From Ottelia alismoides (taxonomy: Eukaryota > Streptophyta > Magnoliopsida > Alismatales > Hydrocharitaceae): a stretch of 64,000 nt of DNA. Every line of letters begins with the position of its first letter. Positions within the stretch are counted from its first letter, which is position 1. Shown here piece after piece: positions 22,890 through 33,669 of this stretch. Where the stretch lies: contig JAZKJV010009618.1 in the NCBI GenBank assembly GCA_037367405.1, forward strand, positions 372,001-436,000, read 5' to 3'. Both the position numbers and the translations under genes were made by a program. The notes beneath the pieces were generated by a model. It saw nothing but the letters and a program-made list of their open reading frames with translations. It did not search any database and was not told the DNA's origin.

Positions 22890-23405
22890 AATCATGTATA
22901 TGACCAGTCCAACATGAGGGCCTTGTATTGTCTCGATATATTCTCCAGATAAAACCTTTATCCTCAGAAAATACATTCATTTCTAGCTTATCGAATGGCC
23001 CAAAGAAGAGCGAAAGGCGAAGAGTTGTCCTCTTGTGAGTTGCCACATGATCTCCATATGGAGTCCCAAAAAGATGCTAATGATCTGCATTTGAAGAAGA
23101 GATGATCTATTTCATCATTTTCCCAAAACCTCTCGTCTCATCTTCGTAAGCAATTGGCCGTGTATGGTGATCCAAAGGAAGATCTTAATCCTACGAGGGA
23201 TTCTGCTACACCAAATTATTTTGTTGTCGCGCTTGAACTCACCTGAGTTGTGACATGGTTATGAGCAAAGATCTTGCAAGTCTCATTAACTGTGAATTTG
23301 CCATCAACCCAATGAAAATGATCTCTCCCTTGACTGTTACCATCCACATCCGCCAAATCCGCAAGCAATGCCAAGAACTTGTCGAGCCTCTACTTTTTAA
23401 AAATT
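22890..23405 (-). pseudogene. L1-type LINE ORF2 zinc-binding region remnant
   Basis: The minus strand reads GRDHFHWVDGKFTVNETCKI (about 23330-23270), IPRRIKIFLWITIHGQLLTK (23205-23145) and EIDHLFFKCRSLA (23110-23070), the zf-RVT segment of plant L1 ORF2. Frameshifted. The 5' LTR of Copia F lies immediately to its right. Confidence 0.7.
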
Positions 23406-23410
23406 TGCTG

Positions 23411-23538
23411 TGTAGAGATATATTTATGATTATGTGTATTATCTCTATTTATCATTCCTTATGTCTATCTTATGTAATTTACCCATAGGTCTCTCCTCTA
23501 TATAAGAGAGCCTAGGGTCCTAGGCCAAAGTTCTCGTA
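23411..23538 (+). repeat. 5' LTR of Copia F (right end degraded)
   Basis: Aligns with 29298-29433 and 61361-61504. It contains the promoter-like CTCCTCTATATAAGAGAGCC near 23492-23511. The CCCAACA end and adjacent PBS of the family (seen at 61504) are not recognisable here. Confidence 0.75.
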
Positions 23539-23942
23539 ACCTAACCCTAACTCTAACCCTAACCACACCTGCCGCCCCCCTCCAGGCATCGCCGTCGCCA
23601 TCCCTCTCCCGGGAAGCGGTCATCGGCCCCTCATCTAGCTGCCACCGTCCCCTCATCCGGGTATAGTCGTCGCCTCATCCGGGCACCATTGTCCGCCCGT
23701 CGCCGGCCTCCCACCGCCGACCTTTATGCCGCCGGCCGCTGCCTCATCCGGGCATGACCACCACTGCCGCCGGTCCTTGCCCTTGCCGACGGATCTCTCT
23801 ATAACCCTCCGTGCTCATATCGATGTCTGCTCGTGTTGATAGATTTGATTGCATAAGTCTACACATACAATTAAATCCTCATATGTATGTGTAAACACTT
23901 GTATATTGGACTTCAAAACCCTAGCTTTCTTCATCTACCAAT

Positions 23943-24925
23943 ATGTCAAAGAGCAAGGTTGATATCCCTGCTACAGGCGCTTTCAAAGGTCCATCACCAA
24001 TTATCAAGATGGAAGGACGAACTACGAACTCTGGGCCATGCAATTCATGGGCCTTATGAAGTCGACGGGTAAGAAAAATATTCTTACCGAGGAAGAGTCG
24101 GTTGAGAAAACTGGGGTCAACGCCTCATGGGAGGCAGATGATGCGTATGTTAAGGTCAATATTTTAAATCTCGATTTCGATTTCATTTTGAGATGGCAAA
24201 AAAATGAAACAATTTCGAAATTTCGTTGAATTGTGAAGGAAAGGTCCATATCGAGATTCGATTTCGATTTTGGTGAAGTATCAAAACCAAAATTTCAGTG
24301 AAGTTTCGTTGAAATTTGAAACACTGGTTCAAGTTTGGCTTTTTGGTACATTGATGATAGAGATCGCCAATGGTGTGTTACATCAGCCTACTTCCAAGGC
24401 GATGTGGGATATCATCGCAACCACTTATTCTCAGGTGAGGAATGATACAAATATTCTGTAGCTTCATCACGATATCTTTACCATCAAGTAGAACATAAGG
24501 CCCTTCATTCTTTATATACATCCGTGCGTGGGATGTTTGAGAAGCTCCGCATCTTCATGCCCCTCACGTCTACTCCTGAGCAGCAGAAGACATATAGGAA
24601 TGCCACCATGGTTGGTGTATTCCCTGCAACCCTTGATCCTGAGTAGGAGGTTGATCGTTCCCATATTTTAGCGGATGCTACTATTCCTCCCATGGAGGAA
24701 GCTTTCTGTAGATTCAACAGGATCACTGTCCTATCTATTGCCTCTAGTCATACTTTTTCGGTGATGGCAGCCTCTCGAGGTAGAGAAGTCTCTTCTTAGT
24801 TTCGTGGTCGTGGACCTCGTGGTAGAGGAGGTCACATTCGACAGCCGTGCACCTATTGTCAACGACCAGGGCATACAGAGGACACATGCTACTCCAAGCA
24901 GGTTTTCCCGCATCGGCCCGTGTAA
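23943..24925 (+). pseudogene. Copia F gag
   Basis: ATG at 23943 (MSKSKVDIPATGAFKGPSP), then MKSTGKKNILTEEES, EIANGVLHQPTSKAMWDII (24360-24420), and a CCHC zinc knuckle CTYCQRPGHTEDTC at 24850-24892. Interrupted at 24156 by a hAT-like MITE. In-frame stops (for example at 24460 and 24645) and frame changes. Gag would form the virus-like particle. Confidence 0.8.
24157..24326. mobile_element. hAT-like MITE, GATTTCG class, copy 2 (170 bp)
   Basis: Inserted in Copia F gag. Termini read inward are CAATATTTTAAATCTCG and CAGTGTTTCAAATTTC. Flanks GTTAAGGT (24149-24156) and GTTCAAGT (24327-24334) match 6 of 8. The interior closely matches 21839-22021. The uninterrupted gag can be read in Copia J at 62220-62260. 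Confidence 0.85.
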
Positions 24926-25101
24926 CAGCGCAAGCAGAACCCCATGTTGCTTCCTCTTCAGATTAGAGGTTTAATTAACTTGTAGCTCGATTAAGGGATA
25001 TTATGCCTCTTGCTTCTTCACCTACCACAGGAGGTCACTCAGATGTTGCTGCTTCCGCCTGTACCAGTACCTCAGGTAGTATCTATGCTTTTACTTCTTG
25101 T

Positions 25102-25576
25102 CAATGTTCAGGAAGGCGTTATGCGGTATTCAGTCGGAGGGGTCACTGCATAAAGAGTATGCGGTATGCTGGAGAGTATGCGGGGAGTATGCAATTTTAT
25201 GCGGTTTGGTATTTTTTATTATTAAAAATATAAATTAATATTTAATATTATGTTAATATCCTCAGTCGGGAGAGTATGCGAGGAGTATGCGGTTTTATGC
25301 GGAAGAGTATGCGGTTTTATGTGGGAGTATGCAGTTTTATGCGGGGAGTATGCGGTTTTATGTTATTATGCGGATGGGATTATTCGGTTTTAGATTAAAT
25401 AAAAAAAGTTCTATCAGGAAAGCGACCGAGTATGCGGCCACATAGGGAGTATACTTGGCCGAGTATGTGGATCAACCCGCATACATGGCCGTTTCATCTT
25501 ACTGGGAGCGGCAAGGACCCTGAGTACGAGTATGCGGTCGAGTATGCGGCATACTCGGCCGCTTTTCTGAACACTG
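25102..25576. mobile_element. hAT-like MITE, TATGCGG class (475 bp)
   Basis: A perfect 8-bp target duplication CTTCTTGT (25094-25101 and 25577-25584). Termini read inward are CAATGTTCAGGAAGGCG and CAGTGTTCAGAAAAGCG, 14 of 17 identical. The interior is built from AGTATGCGGTTTTATGCGG-like units in both orientations. It splits Copia F just upstream of the protease WIVDS motif. No coding capacity. Confidence 0.9.
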
Positions 25577-25599
25577 CTTCTTGTCATGGATATGCGATT

Positions 25600-26850
25600 A
25601 CAGAATGGATTGTGGACTCCAGGGTGACACATCACATTTGTGGAGACATATATCTACTTGTAGCGTATAGATAGGTTCCTCTAGGGAGAAATGTCGTAAT
25701 AGTCGATGGGACTCATTCCTCGATCACAGGACAGGTGGAGATCGGTTTGACGCTATTGATGCATCTTTAGAATATGTTACATGCACATGATTTTTCCATG
25801 AATTTGTTATCTATTAGTCAGATTACGAAGGATTTACATTACGGGCTATTTTTGGCCCATTGTCTCTTGTTTTTTAGGACATTCTTACGGACAGGATGAT
25901 TTGTTGTTGCTGTGAGCAGGGTGGTCTCCATCGCCTGGTCCGAACTCCTTATGCCGGCATATCCTCTCATTCGACAGGATCGGTTTCTCCCTTCACTTTG
26001 CACCTGCATTTTGGTCACCTTCCACTCCAGAAGATGTGTCACGTTCTGCCGCAGATCTCACCTCGCTCTTCCTTCCGATGCGAGTCTTGTCAGTTGGGAA
26101 AGCATCATCGTTTTGCTTTTCCTAGTCGTCAGAGTCGGAGTAGTGGCTCCATTTTTGAGTTATTTCATGTTGATATTTGGGGTCCAAGCCGTGTTCCAGA
26201 TCACCGGAAACAGATTTTACCTAGTCGTGATTGATGATTTTTCTCGTTTGTCACGTGTCTTTCTTTTGAAGAATAAATCTGAAGTAGGGGATGCTATCAA
26301 AACTTTATCAATGAAGTGCATAATATTTTTTCTTTGTCTGTGAAATTTGTAAGACTAGTAATGCTTTGGAATTCTGTACGAATGCTCTCTCAAAATTTTT
26401 TTCATCCCGTGGTATTATTCATCAAACATCGTATGCCTATACTTCTCAACAGAATGGTGTTGCAGAGAGAAAGCATCGCCATTTACTTGATGTTACCCGA
26501 ACTCTTCTCATTCAGAGTCGTGACCCACATTCATTCTGGGGTGATGCAGTACTTATGGCATGTTATCTTGTGAATCACATGCCTTCATCTATTCTGAGTG
26601 AGCAAATTTCTTTCTCTTAGACAATTCCAGAGAAAGAACTGTTCTCACTTACTCATGTTTTTGGCTCGGTCGCATTTATCCACCAGTTGTCTCCAGGTCT
26701 AGAAAAGCTCTCTCCTAGAGTTGTCAAGTGTATTTTTGTTGGGTACTCCAGGACATAGAAGGATATAGATGCTATGATCCACTGCACATGAAATATTATG
26801 TTAGTGCTCATGTTACATTTTTTGAGTTGGTGATGTATTTCTCTCCTGCA
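25600..26850 (+). pseudogene. Copia F protease and integrase
   Basis: Protease: WIVDSRVTHHICGD near 25608, where the catalytic DSG reads DSR. Then MNLLSISQITKD (25800), GAG-pre-integrase HLHFGHLPLQKMCHVLPQIS and CESCQLGKHHRFAFPS (26005-26115), and the integrase core with FHVDIWGPSR (26160) and QNGVAERKHRHLLDVTRTLL (26450-26510). Several frameshifts and stops. The Gly-to-Arg change alone should kill the protease. Confidence 0.8.
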
Positions 26851-26867
26851 GTGATAGGTTGACTTCA

Positions 26868-27058
26868 CCAGGGTCTAGTGGTAGTACATTGTGTCTACCA
26901 CACAAAAGACCAGGGTTCAAATCCCACTATTGCAGAGGTTGCGTTAGGTAGTTGACGACCATCGCAAAAAATAGTCAAATCTTTCAACATGGATTTGAGC
27001 AAGAATCTATGTAGACGACCCTACTTATAGTGGGAGGAGGCTTAGTACATTTTTTTAC
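26868..27058 (+). mobile_element. tRNA-derived SINE, copy 1 (191 bp)
   Basis: A perfect 17-bp target duplication GTGATAGGTTGACTTCA (26851-26867 and 27059-27075). Pol III box A-like GTCTAGTGGTAGTACA (26872-26887) and box B GGTTCAAATCC near 26925. The 3' end CGACCCTACTTATAGTGGGA is shared with the RTE LINE 3' end at about 16050. Ends in a short T-run. It may belong to the Au SINE family, but I rely on architecture, not a database match. Confidence 0.88.
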
Positions 27059-27075
27059 GTGATAGGTTGACTTCA

Positions 27076-28490
27076 TTAGATTCAGATGATGAGGTCTACA
27101 TGCTGCCTCCTCCTATAAGCACATCATCATCCCAGTCTGTGGTGGTTGTTCCAACCCAACCACCACCACCTTCTCCACATACATAACCACCTTCTATACC
27201 ACCACCTGTACTTGTTCCACCATTTCCACATCTCTATACACGTGGGTCATCTTCTGCTCATGGTCTATGCTTGTCATCCAACATGCCTCATGTATGTTCT
27301 GAATACAAGGTTTCTAACGATGGGTCTAGAGATGTGTTTGAGCAGGAACCTTTGCAGGAGATTAAAACTCAATTGGAGGAGATTCTCGATGACCTGAATG
27401 TTCTTATTGCCATTCGAAAGAAGATGCGTACTTGTGCCACATATCCACTAGCTTCCATAGTCTCCTTTGATCGCTTGACATGGGATTTCAAGAAGTTTGC
27501 TGCCGCACTATCTGCCGTAGCAATACCACGGATTTACCAAGAGGAAATGAAAGACAGTTAGTGGCGTCTAGCTATAGAAGAGGAGATGGCTGCCCTCCAG
27601 TCGTGCGGTACATGGAGCCTGGTTCCTGCTCCCAATGGGGCATCTATTGCCAGCTGTAAATGGGTATTTATAGTGAAACACAATACAAATGGAAGCATTG
27701 ATCGTTACAAGACCAGATTAGTTGCATGGGGTTTTACTCAGACATATGGCGTGGATTATCTGGACACCTTTTCATCTATAGCTCGCCACTCTACTCTATG
27801 AGTACTTTTAATAGTTGTATTGGTACGTGATTGACCCTTATTTCAGCTTGATATTAAAAATGCATTCTTGTATGGTGATCTCCCGGAAGAAGTCTACATG
27901 CAGCAACCTCTGGGGTTTGCTGCTAAGGGGGAGTGTCAACATGTATGTAGACTTCGCAAGGCAATAGATGGCCTGAAGCAGAGCCCAAGGGCATGGTTTT
28001 AGAAGCTCTCGGATTTAATTGAAAAGCAAGAGTTTAGAAGGTCAAGTGCAGACCATTCACTATTTGTACAGAGGACATCCACATGTACTGTCGTTATCAT
28101 GGTCTATGTTGATGACATACTTGTTACAAGAGATGATGTGCATGGGATAAAAAAGGACAAAGGAGTTTCTAGGACGTCAGTTTGTCACCAAGGATCTTGG
28201 CACCCTAAGGTATATCTTGGGGCTAGAGTTTGCCAGAAATCAATAAGGTCGTGTGATGACCCAGAGGAAGTACGCCACAAATATGCATGTTGAGACATGT
28301 ATGATTGGGTATAGGCCTGCTACTACTCCTATGGATCTCAGTGTGAGACTCTATGTTGATGATACATGCGAGGTAGACAGGAGAAGATATAGAGAATTTG
28401 TGGGAAAAAATCTCTATGTTATTTACACTAGACTTGATATATTCTTTGCAATTAGTAGGGTGAGTCAGTTCATGGAGCAACCCTGACAGG
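27076..28490 (+). pseudogene. Copia F reverse transcriptase
   Basis: RT with the order seen in Copia: IEEEMAALQSCGTWSLVPAP and CKWVFIVKHNTNGSIDRYKT (27570-27720), [20 protein letters not shown] (27850-27905), the active-site VYVDDILVTRDD (28100-28135) and TPMDLSVRLYVDDTCEVD near 28325. Several in-frame stops and frame changes, for example at 27560 and 27800. Confidence 0.85.
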
Positions 28491-29063
28491 TACACATGGA
28501 TGATGTATATATGATACTGAGATACCTAAAGTCATCTCCAGGTGCATGATTGTTATTCAGAAAGGAGCAACTCTTACTATTACAACATGTGCAGATGTAG
28601 ACTATACGGGATGTCCCAAGGACAGAAAGTCCACTTTAGGCTTTGCGGTATTTGTTGGCGGTTCTCTCGTCTCTTGGAAAAGTAATAAGCAAACTGTGGT
28701 TGCTAGGTCAAGTGTTGAATCTGAATATAAGGCTATGACACAAGCAAGCACAAAGATGTTGTGGTTTCGAGCTCTACTAGCATATTTACATATAGATGTT
28801 CCTCTTCCTATGCAGCTACAATGTGATAACTAGGCTGCTTTATTTATTGCTAACAATCTTGCATTTCATGAGAGAACTAAACATATTGAGGTGGACTGCC
28901 ACTATACACGGGACATGATTCAGAAAGGTTTTATCTCTATCACTCGTGTCAATTCAGGAGATAAAACAACAAATATCTTTACCAAGGCTTTGCTTAGAGA
29001 ATCATTTCAGAAATATTCATCCAAGTTGAGCATGATTGACATTATGCTCCATCTTGAGGGGGA
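28491..29063 (+). pseudogene. Copia F RNase H and polypurine tract
   Basis: RNase H: CADVDYTGCPKDRKSTLGFA (28590-28650), SVESEYKAMTQAST, and HIEVDCHYTRDMIQKGFIS (28880-28940). One stop at about 28833. The polypurine tract TTGAGGGGGAG ends at 29064, where the 3' LTR begins. Confidence 0.85.
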
Positions 29064-29064
29064 G

Positions 29065-29433
29065 TGTAGAGCATGGAAGGCTGTATCCCGATATATCGAC
29101 GATATATCAGCGATATATCGGTATCGACAGGTCACCAATATATCGTCGATATGTCCGATATCGGGTATCGACAGGCAAAAAAGCAAGCTGAATCCCGATG
29201 TCGGCGATATGGCGTCGATATATCGCCGATATATCGGCGATATATCAGTATCGACATGGTACCGATATCGATACCGATATCGATATGTCCTTCCATGGTG
29301 TAGAGATATATTTATGATTCTATGTATTTATCTTTCCTTATGCTTATCTTATGTAATTTAGTCATAGGTCTCTCCTCTATATAAGAGAGCCTAGGGTTCT
29401 CAGGAATAATAACTTTTCATTCTTTTCCCAATA
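29065..29433 (+). repeat. 3' LTR of Copia F, split by a MITE
   Basis: TGTAGAG at 29065-29071, then the MITE, then GTGTAGAGATATATTTATG from 29298. Contains TCTATATAAGAGAGCC near 29378. Ends near TTTTCCCAATA (29433), a decayed form of the family end CCCAACA. Confidence 0.8.
29072..29297. mobile_element. hAT-like MITE, CGATATATCG class, copy 2 (226 bp)
   Basis: A perfect 8-bp target duplication GTGTAGAG (29064-29071 and 29298-29305). Termini read inward are CATGGAAGGCTGTATC and CATGGAAGGACATATCG, matching the element at 5652-6724. Nearly the whole interior is CGATATATCG-type palindromes. It landed on the first bases of the 3' LTR of Copia F. Confidence 0.92.
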
Positions 29434-29444
29434 GGTCCAAAGTC

Positions 29445-29760
29445 CACTCTCCCAAACTTGTTGTACTAGAACACTCAACTCCTCAGCAAGAGAGAAAATT
29501 AAGGGTACCAATACCGCTCCCTCAATGCATCTAAGCTCGTCCAATCGTCCAACCTAAAACTGAATATCTCATCGCTCTCAACATCTGGCTGCAACAATTC
29601 GCCCATAACTGGGAGAATCGTAAGAATGCCCTGCCAAAGGGAGGAAGGCATCCGAATGTTGCATCCCGTCATAGAACCACGAATATCATATATACTACGC
29701 ATCAATCGACAAATCAAATCATCACCACTCCCAATAGTCTGATCACACACTTAGCCAAAA
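29445..29760 (-). pseudogene. L1-type LINE ORF2 scrap (post-RT region)
   Basis: The minus-strand frame 29750-29499 reads LWQGILTILPVMGELLQPDV and FRLDDWTSLDALRERY, the same segment as FWRGILVVLPKLQELF at 30809-30650 in the next LINE. Separate from it by orientation and order. Truncated at both ends. Confidence 0.7.
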
Positions 29761-30207
29761 GCGCTTTATTCATATATTCAAGTATATGCAAGTTTATGCA
29801 AGTTTATGTGATACACAATCAACTGTAACTATATCTTAGATCTTTTAAGCCCCACTTTTATTACATAAATTCAATTCAATTATAGTATTTTTTGTAGATA
29901 TTTATTTATTTTTAATTCTTTTTGAGATCAAAATAGGGGGAAACACGCTAGGGTGCCCACCCCAAAAAAATATATGAAAGAAAACATAAAGATCTTACGA
30001 AAACCAGGAATCCAGGAAGTTCCTGAATTGAGCACAAACATTCTTACGATAAAACCAGTGAGAGGAAAACAGTACATCGTTTCTAGCAAGCCAAATATCC
30101 CACATGGGTTTAAGCCTCTCCTCCCTTTAAAGACGTCTTGCATCAATCAAAGAAGCCCATAATCATTCCAGGCTGATCGTGCTAACCCAACTCAGGCCAA
30201 AGTCACT

Positions 30208-30809
30208 CTAAATTGGTGAAGAAACCACCCAATGAAAGAAAAGGTGCTCCAAAGTTCCAATTCCGCTTTTACACAATATGCATCTGTCTGACACCGCAGA
30301 AATCAATCTGGCGCATCGGTCCCTAGTCAAAATACTCTTTCTTCTGAGCATCCACAAAAAGAAGCCAACCCTCTCCGGGAGCCTAAGTTCCCAAATTAGG
30401 TTGCAATACCGGATCAAGGCGTTCGTTGTAGGTGGAGGAGGTCTACAAATAACACTGTAAGCCTTCTTTACCGAAAAATGTCTGTCCTTCCACACCCAGA
30501 ATCACAACCATCAGAAGGCCTACCAATTTGCCTCAGCGAGTCCAGCATCTGGAGGAAATCCTCTAAACGTTGATTCGAAAAATTCACAAGGAAAGATGGC
30601 ATCCATTTATTATTAGCCCAGCAATCAACGACCCACACCTCACAATCAACAACCAACGCAAAAAGGCGTGGGAAGCGACTGGACAATGGACCATCTCCTG
30701 TCCAGTTGTTAGTCCAAAAGGCAAAAGAAGTGCCATTCCCTAACACAGGACGAAAAAGCTCCTGAAGTTTTGGCAAAACCACTAATATCCCCCTCCAGAA
30801 GGCCGACAC
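30208..30809 (-). pseudogene. LINE G C-terminal region with zinc-binding domain
   Basis: Two overlapping minus-strand frames. The first has FWRGILVVLPKLQELFRPVL and FAFWTNNWTGDGPLSSRFPR. The second has HFSVKKAYSVICRPP, RVGFFLWMLRRKSILTRDRC and the zinc ligands CILCKSGIGTLEHLFFHW. This domain follows RT in plant L1 ORF2 and probably binds template RNA. Confidence 0.82.
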
Positions 30810-30914
30810 ATGTGGACCGGGCTGGTAAATTAGAAAATCTGGCCGAGCAATGCGATAGATACGGTGGATGAGATCGCAACAGATGTCTTCACTCTTCCCC
30901 CAAATTCTGCTTAC

Positions 30915-32021
30915 CTACTTAAGCAACAAAGCCTGATTCATGGCTTCTAGACGCTTGACCCCAAGGCCACCCGCCGCCTTAGGCAACGTAATTGTACTCC
31001 AGTCCACCAAGTGAATACCGTAACTTTCCTGCCCTGACTTGCTCCATAGGATCCTTCGCGTCAATCTCTCCAGGCGCTTCCTAATACCAACGCGCATCAT
31101 GTGAGATGACATGAAGAACACATGAATAACAGAGAGCACCGCCTTCACCATCACAAGACAACCACTCTTTGAGAGAATTGTTGCCTTCCAGCCCGATAAC
31201 TTCCTCTCCAACTTTTCCACCACAGGTAACCAATCCGCCATCTTGATTCTACCAGATGTCAGTGGTAATCCCAAGTATCGAATAGGGAGAGAGTCGCCCT
31301 CCGTGCTCAACTCACTGACGCACAACCAAGCCTCCACATCTGATAGACTAAAAGGAACAACCGTGGACTTGCTGTGGTTTAGAACAAGTCCGGACATCTC
31401 TCTGAAGATTTCCACAGTAACAACCATACCACTAGCCTCCTCACTACCCCCTTCTATAAAGAAAACTGTGTCGTCCGCGTACTGGAGTAGGGGGATAGAT
31501 AGTTCACCAGAAGAATAGCCCAAAGTGATCCCGCTTCGATGAACCCGACCTACCATGAAAGCCAGTACATCAGAAGCAATAACGAACAACAAAGGTGTGA
31601 GAGGGAACCCTTGTCTAACTCCCCTTCGTGGCTGGAAAAAGCCACCCTCCGGACGCCCGTTCACCAGAACCGAGAACGAGGCAGTGGTGACACAACGTTT
31701 CATCCATGAGACCCAAACATATGGAGAACCCCTCCTGTGCAAAGCTGTCCAGAGAAACCTCCAATCCACCGTGTCATATGACTTGGCAAAATCCACTTTC
31801 CAAAGCAGATCCTTCATCTTTCTTTTCTTCCAATCCGTGATAATCTCAGACGCCATGACCAAGCTATCTGCAATCTGTCTCCCAGGAACAAAAGCTAACT
31901 GAAGCGGAGAGATAATGTGATCCAGCACCCTGCTTAATCTAATGGCAAAAACCTTTGCCACAATAAGGTAAATGGCATTCGAAAGGAAAATCAGCTTGTA
32001 GTCCTCGATTCTCTCTGCCAC
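30915..32021 (-). pseudogene. LINE G reverse transcriptase (368 codons open)
   Basis: The longest open frame of the window. RT motifs in order: LQLAFVPGRQIADSLVMASE, LLWKVDFAKSYDTVDW, VRQGFPLTPLLFVI, the active-site YADDTVFFIEG, and SLPIRYLGLPLT. It is followed by AAGGLGVKRLEAMNQALLLK. The N-terminal part of RT is in another frame (32431-32057), so ORF2 is broken even though this block is open. Confidence 0.9.
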
Positions 32022-32056
32022 CTCCCGCTTTGGAAGGAGAAAAATCTGAGCCTTGT

Positions 32057-32757
32057 TCAGCTTCTTAAAGCCGCATTACATCTACAACATTCCTCCTCCA
32101 CCTCCAACACCTCATCTCCCACAAGATCCCAGAACTCCTTGTAGAAAAAGACCGGGAAGCCACCCAATCTAGACGCTCCTTCTGCATTCAGGCTCCACAC
32201 CATTGCTCTGACCTCCTCTCGCATCACCCTCTGTACCAGATGGTTCACATGTACATCTGAGATGCGAGAAGCCCCAATACCACTCCATCGCCACGGTCTG
32301 GCCGTAGTTTTCCTTGAAAAATCATGAAAATGATCCGCAATCGTACGATCCATCTCTCTGTCTACCACCACCCCGTTCCCATTGACGACCACAAACCAGA
32401 AAAAATTCATGCCACGCCTCTTGCTAGCCAATCCGTGGAAATATGCCGTGTTCGCATCGCCCTCCTTAAGAAAGTGTGCCTAGACCTCTACTTCCACTCC
32501 GTAATCTGCTTCTTATCCTCTGATACGATCACCTTTTGAGCCACTGACTTCTGAATCAGCTCATCTGCATCCAGGGGGCTATCATCCTCCAACCCATCGA
32601 ACGTCAACACCTCCATTTCTGTCGCAATCCTTCGAGCCAACCACACCTCTCTAGTTTCCTTCTTGAAAGCACAGAGCCGCGTATGCAACGACTTTTCCTG
32701 CACATCGCATAGAACCACATATATAGCCACATATTCCTCTGCACATCGCATAATCAC
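32057..32757 (-). pseudogene. LINE G endonuclease-RT linker and RT N-terminus
   Basis: 32757-32488 reads TREVWLARRIATEMEVLTFD. 32431-32057 has HGLASKRRGMNFFWFVVVNG and AMVWSLNAEGASRLGGFPVF then FYKEFWDLVGDEVLEV. These equal the KAPGPDGFP region that opens L1 RT, with KAPG changed to EGAS. The blocks are joined by a stop and a frameshift. Confidence 0.78.
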
Positions 32758-32837
32758 TAATCGGTGACCTGCCCGAACACATACACCGGCCGATGCATCG
32801 AACCGTAATAAAAAGGGAGGGGGTAATGCTTTACTGA

Positions 32838-33665
32838 ACCTTGAATACCATTGATATAGGGTTGATATTGCTCAATATCACATTTGTTTAACTTTTAATC
32901 AATTTGTTCAGTATTTATATTTATTGTTTCAAATTGTTTTAAATGGGGTGCTTCGCCACCCTTTTTGGTATTGGAGATGAAACAACTCTAAAGCTTATCG
33001 AGAAAAGTCTGCATACATATATTGTACATGTTAGTATATTAATATTTACTAGTTGATACTTGGTAAGAATTAATAATATATTGATACAAAATCGCAGATC
33101 TGCAACCTAGTCTAATTACTATTTGATTTTCTTTAGTTTAAATAGAAGGTTTTGTTTAAATCTATTTTAATTCATCTTCTTTTATTTAAAATTATGATAA
33201 TTATAATTGATGTTCTTCAAAAGTTATATGTTATTTTTCTCATTTGCATGTTTGTTTTGATATCCGATATATCTCATCATTTTGTTAGTACATAATACAC
33301 AATGCAATATAAAGCTAATGTGCTAATTGCACCTTTATGTCTCCAAGTCATTATTGTTCACATTTCATCATTTCCTTTCCATTACCTCTAAGAAGTAAGC
33401 CGCAAGCAGTAGACAATTAACAATTAGCATCGACAACAATGATACGTGCAATATAATGCATATTGATGTGCTAAGTACACTTTATTCTTGCATATAAGTG
33501 TGTATTTGTGTGTTATTATTTCTTGAACTAGGTTGAACTTGATTTGCAAGAAAATTGCTTTGTCGAGCCATTTTCAAGATTTTCACCAATATCATCGATA
33601 TCCTTGATATATCTCTTTTCCGGTTGACCGATACAATACTCGATATCGATATCTCGAACCTTATG
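32838..33665 (-). mobile_element. hAT-like element, CGATATATCG class, copy 3 (decayed)
   Basis: Read on the minus strand from 33665: CATAAGGTTCGAGATATCG, palindromic GATATCGATATCGAG words, then GATGATATTGGTGAAAATC and AAAATGGCTCGACAAAGC, co-linear with 5735-5780. ACACAAATACACACTTAT near 33500 matches the internal repeat word of 5652-6724. The far end near 32838 has TTGAATACCATTGATAT. No target duplication is recognisable, so limits are approximate. Confidence 0.55.
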
Positions 33666-33669
33666 CATG

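Larger units (their letters stand above)
23411..29433 (+). mobile_element. Copia retrotransposon F with four nested insertions
   Basis: The 5' LTR starts TGTAGAGATATATTTATG at 23411 and the 3' LTR starts the same way at 29065. Order gag, protease, integrase, RT, RNase H on the plus strand defines Copia. The end of the 5' LTR and the PBS have decayed. Nested elements: hAT-like MITEs at 24157-24326, 25102-25576 and 29072-29297, and a SINE at 26868-27058. Many stops and frameshifts; not autonomous. The gag and integrase are close relatives of Copias I and J in this window. Confidence 0.88.
29915..32790 (-). mobile_element. L1-type LINE G, 5'-truncated
   Basis: The minus-strand order is: end of the endonuclease-RT linker (32757-32488), start of RT (32431-32057), RT (32021-30915), DNW segment (30809-30468), zf-RVT (30495-30208) and a tail to about 29915. 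The endonuclease is missing, as in typical 5'-truncated retroposition. Four frame changes separate the blocks. No clear target duplication found. Confidence 0.85.

Noticed and set aside
22725..23046. Minus-strand ORFs sharing protein sequence with plus-strand ORFs at 22436-22718
   Set aside because: The similarity comes from the inverted arms of the fold-back element, not from duplicated genes.
23540..23570. Telomere-like CTAACCCTAACTCTAACCCTAACC
   Set aside because: Too short and irregular for an interstitial telomere, and not the usual plant CCCTAAA unit. The leaders of related Copias (61545-61560, 44580-44598) carry similar CCCTAACCCTA stretches, so it is family leader sequence.
26872..26935. 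tRNA gene suggested by box A and box B
   Set aside because: The boxes belong to a SINE: 17-bp target duplication, RTE-like 3' end, and no cloverleaf with acceptor stem.
29073..29361. Open frame rich in RYIDDISAIYRYR repeats
   Set aside because: It is translation of CGATATATCG palindromes in a MITE. All frames give such repeats.
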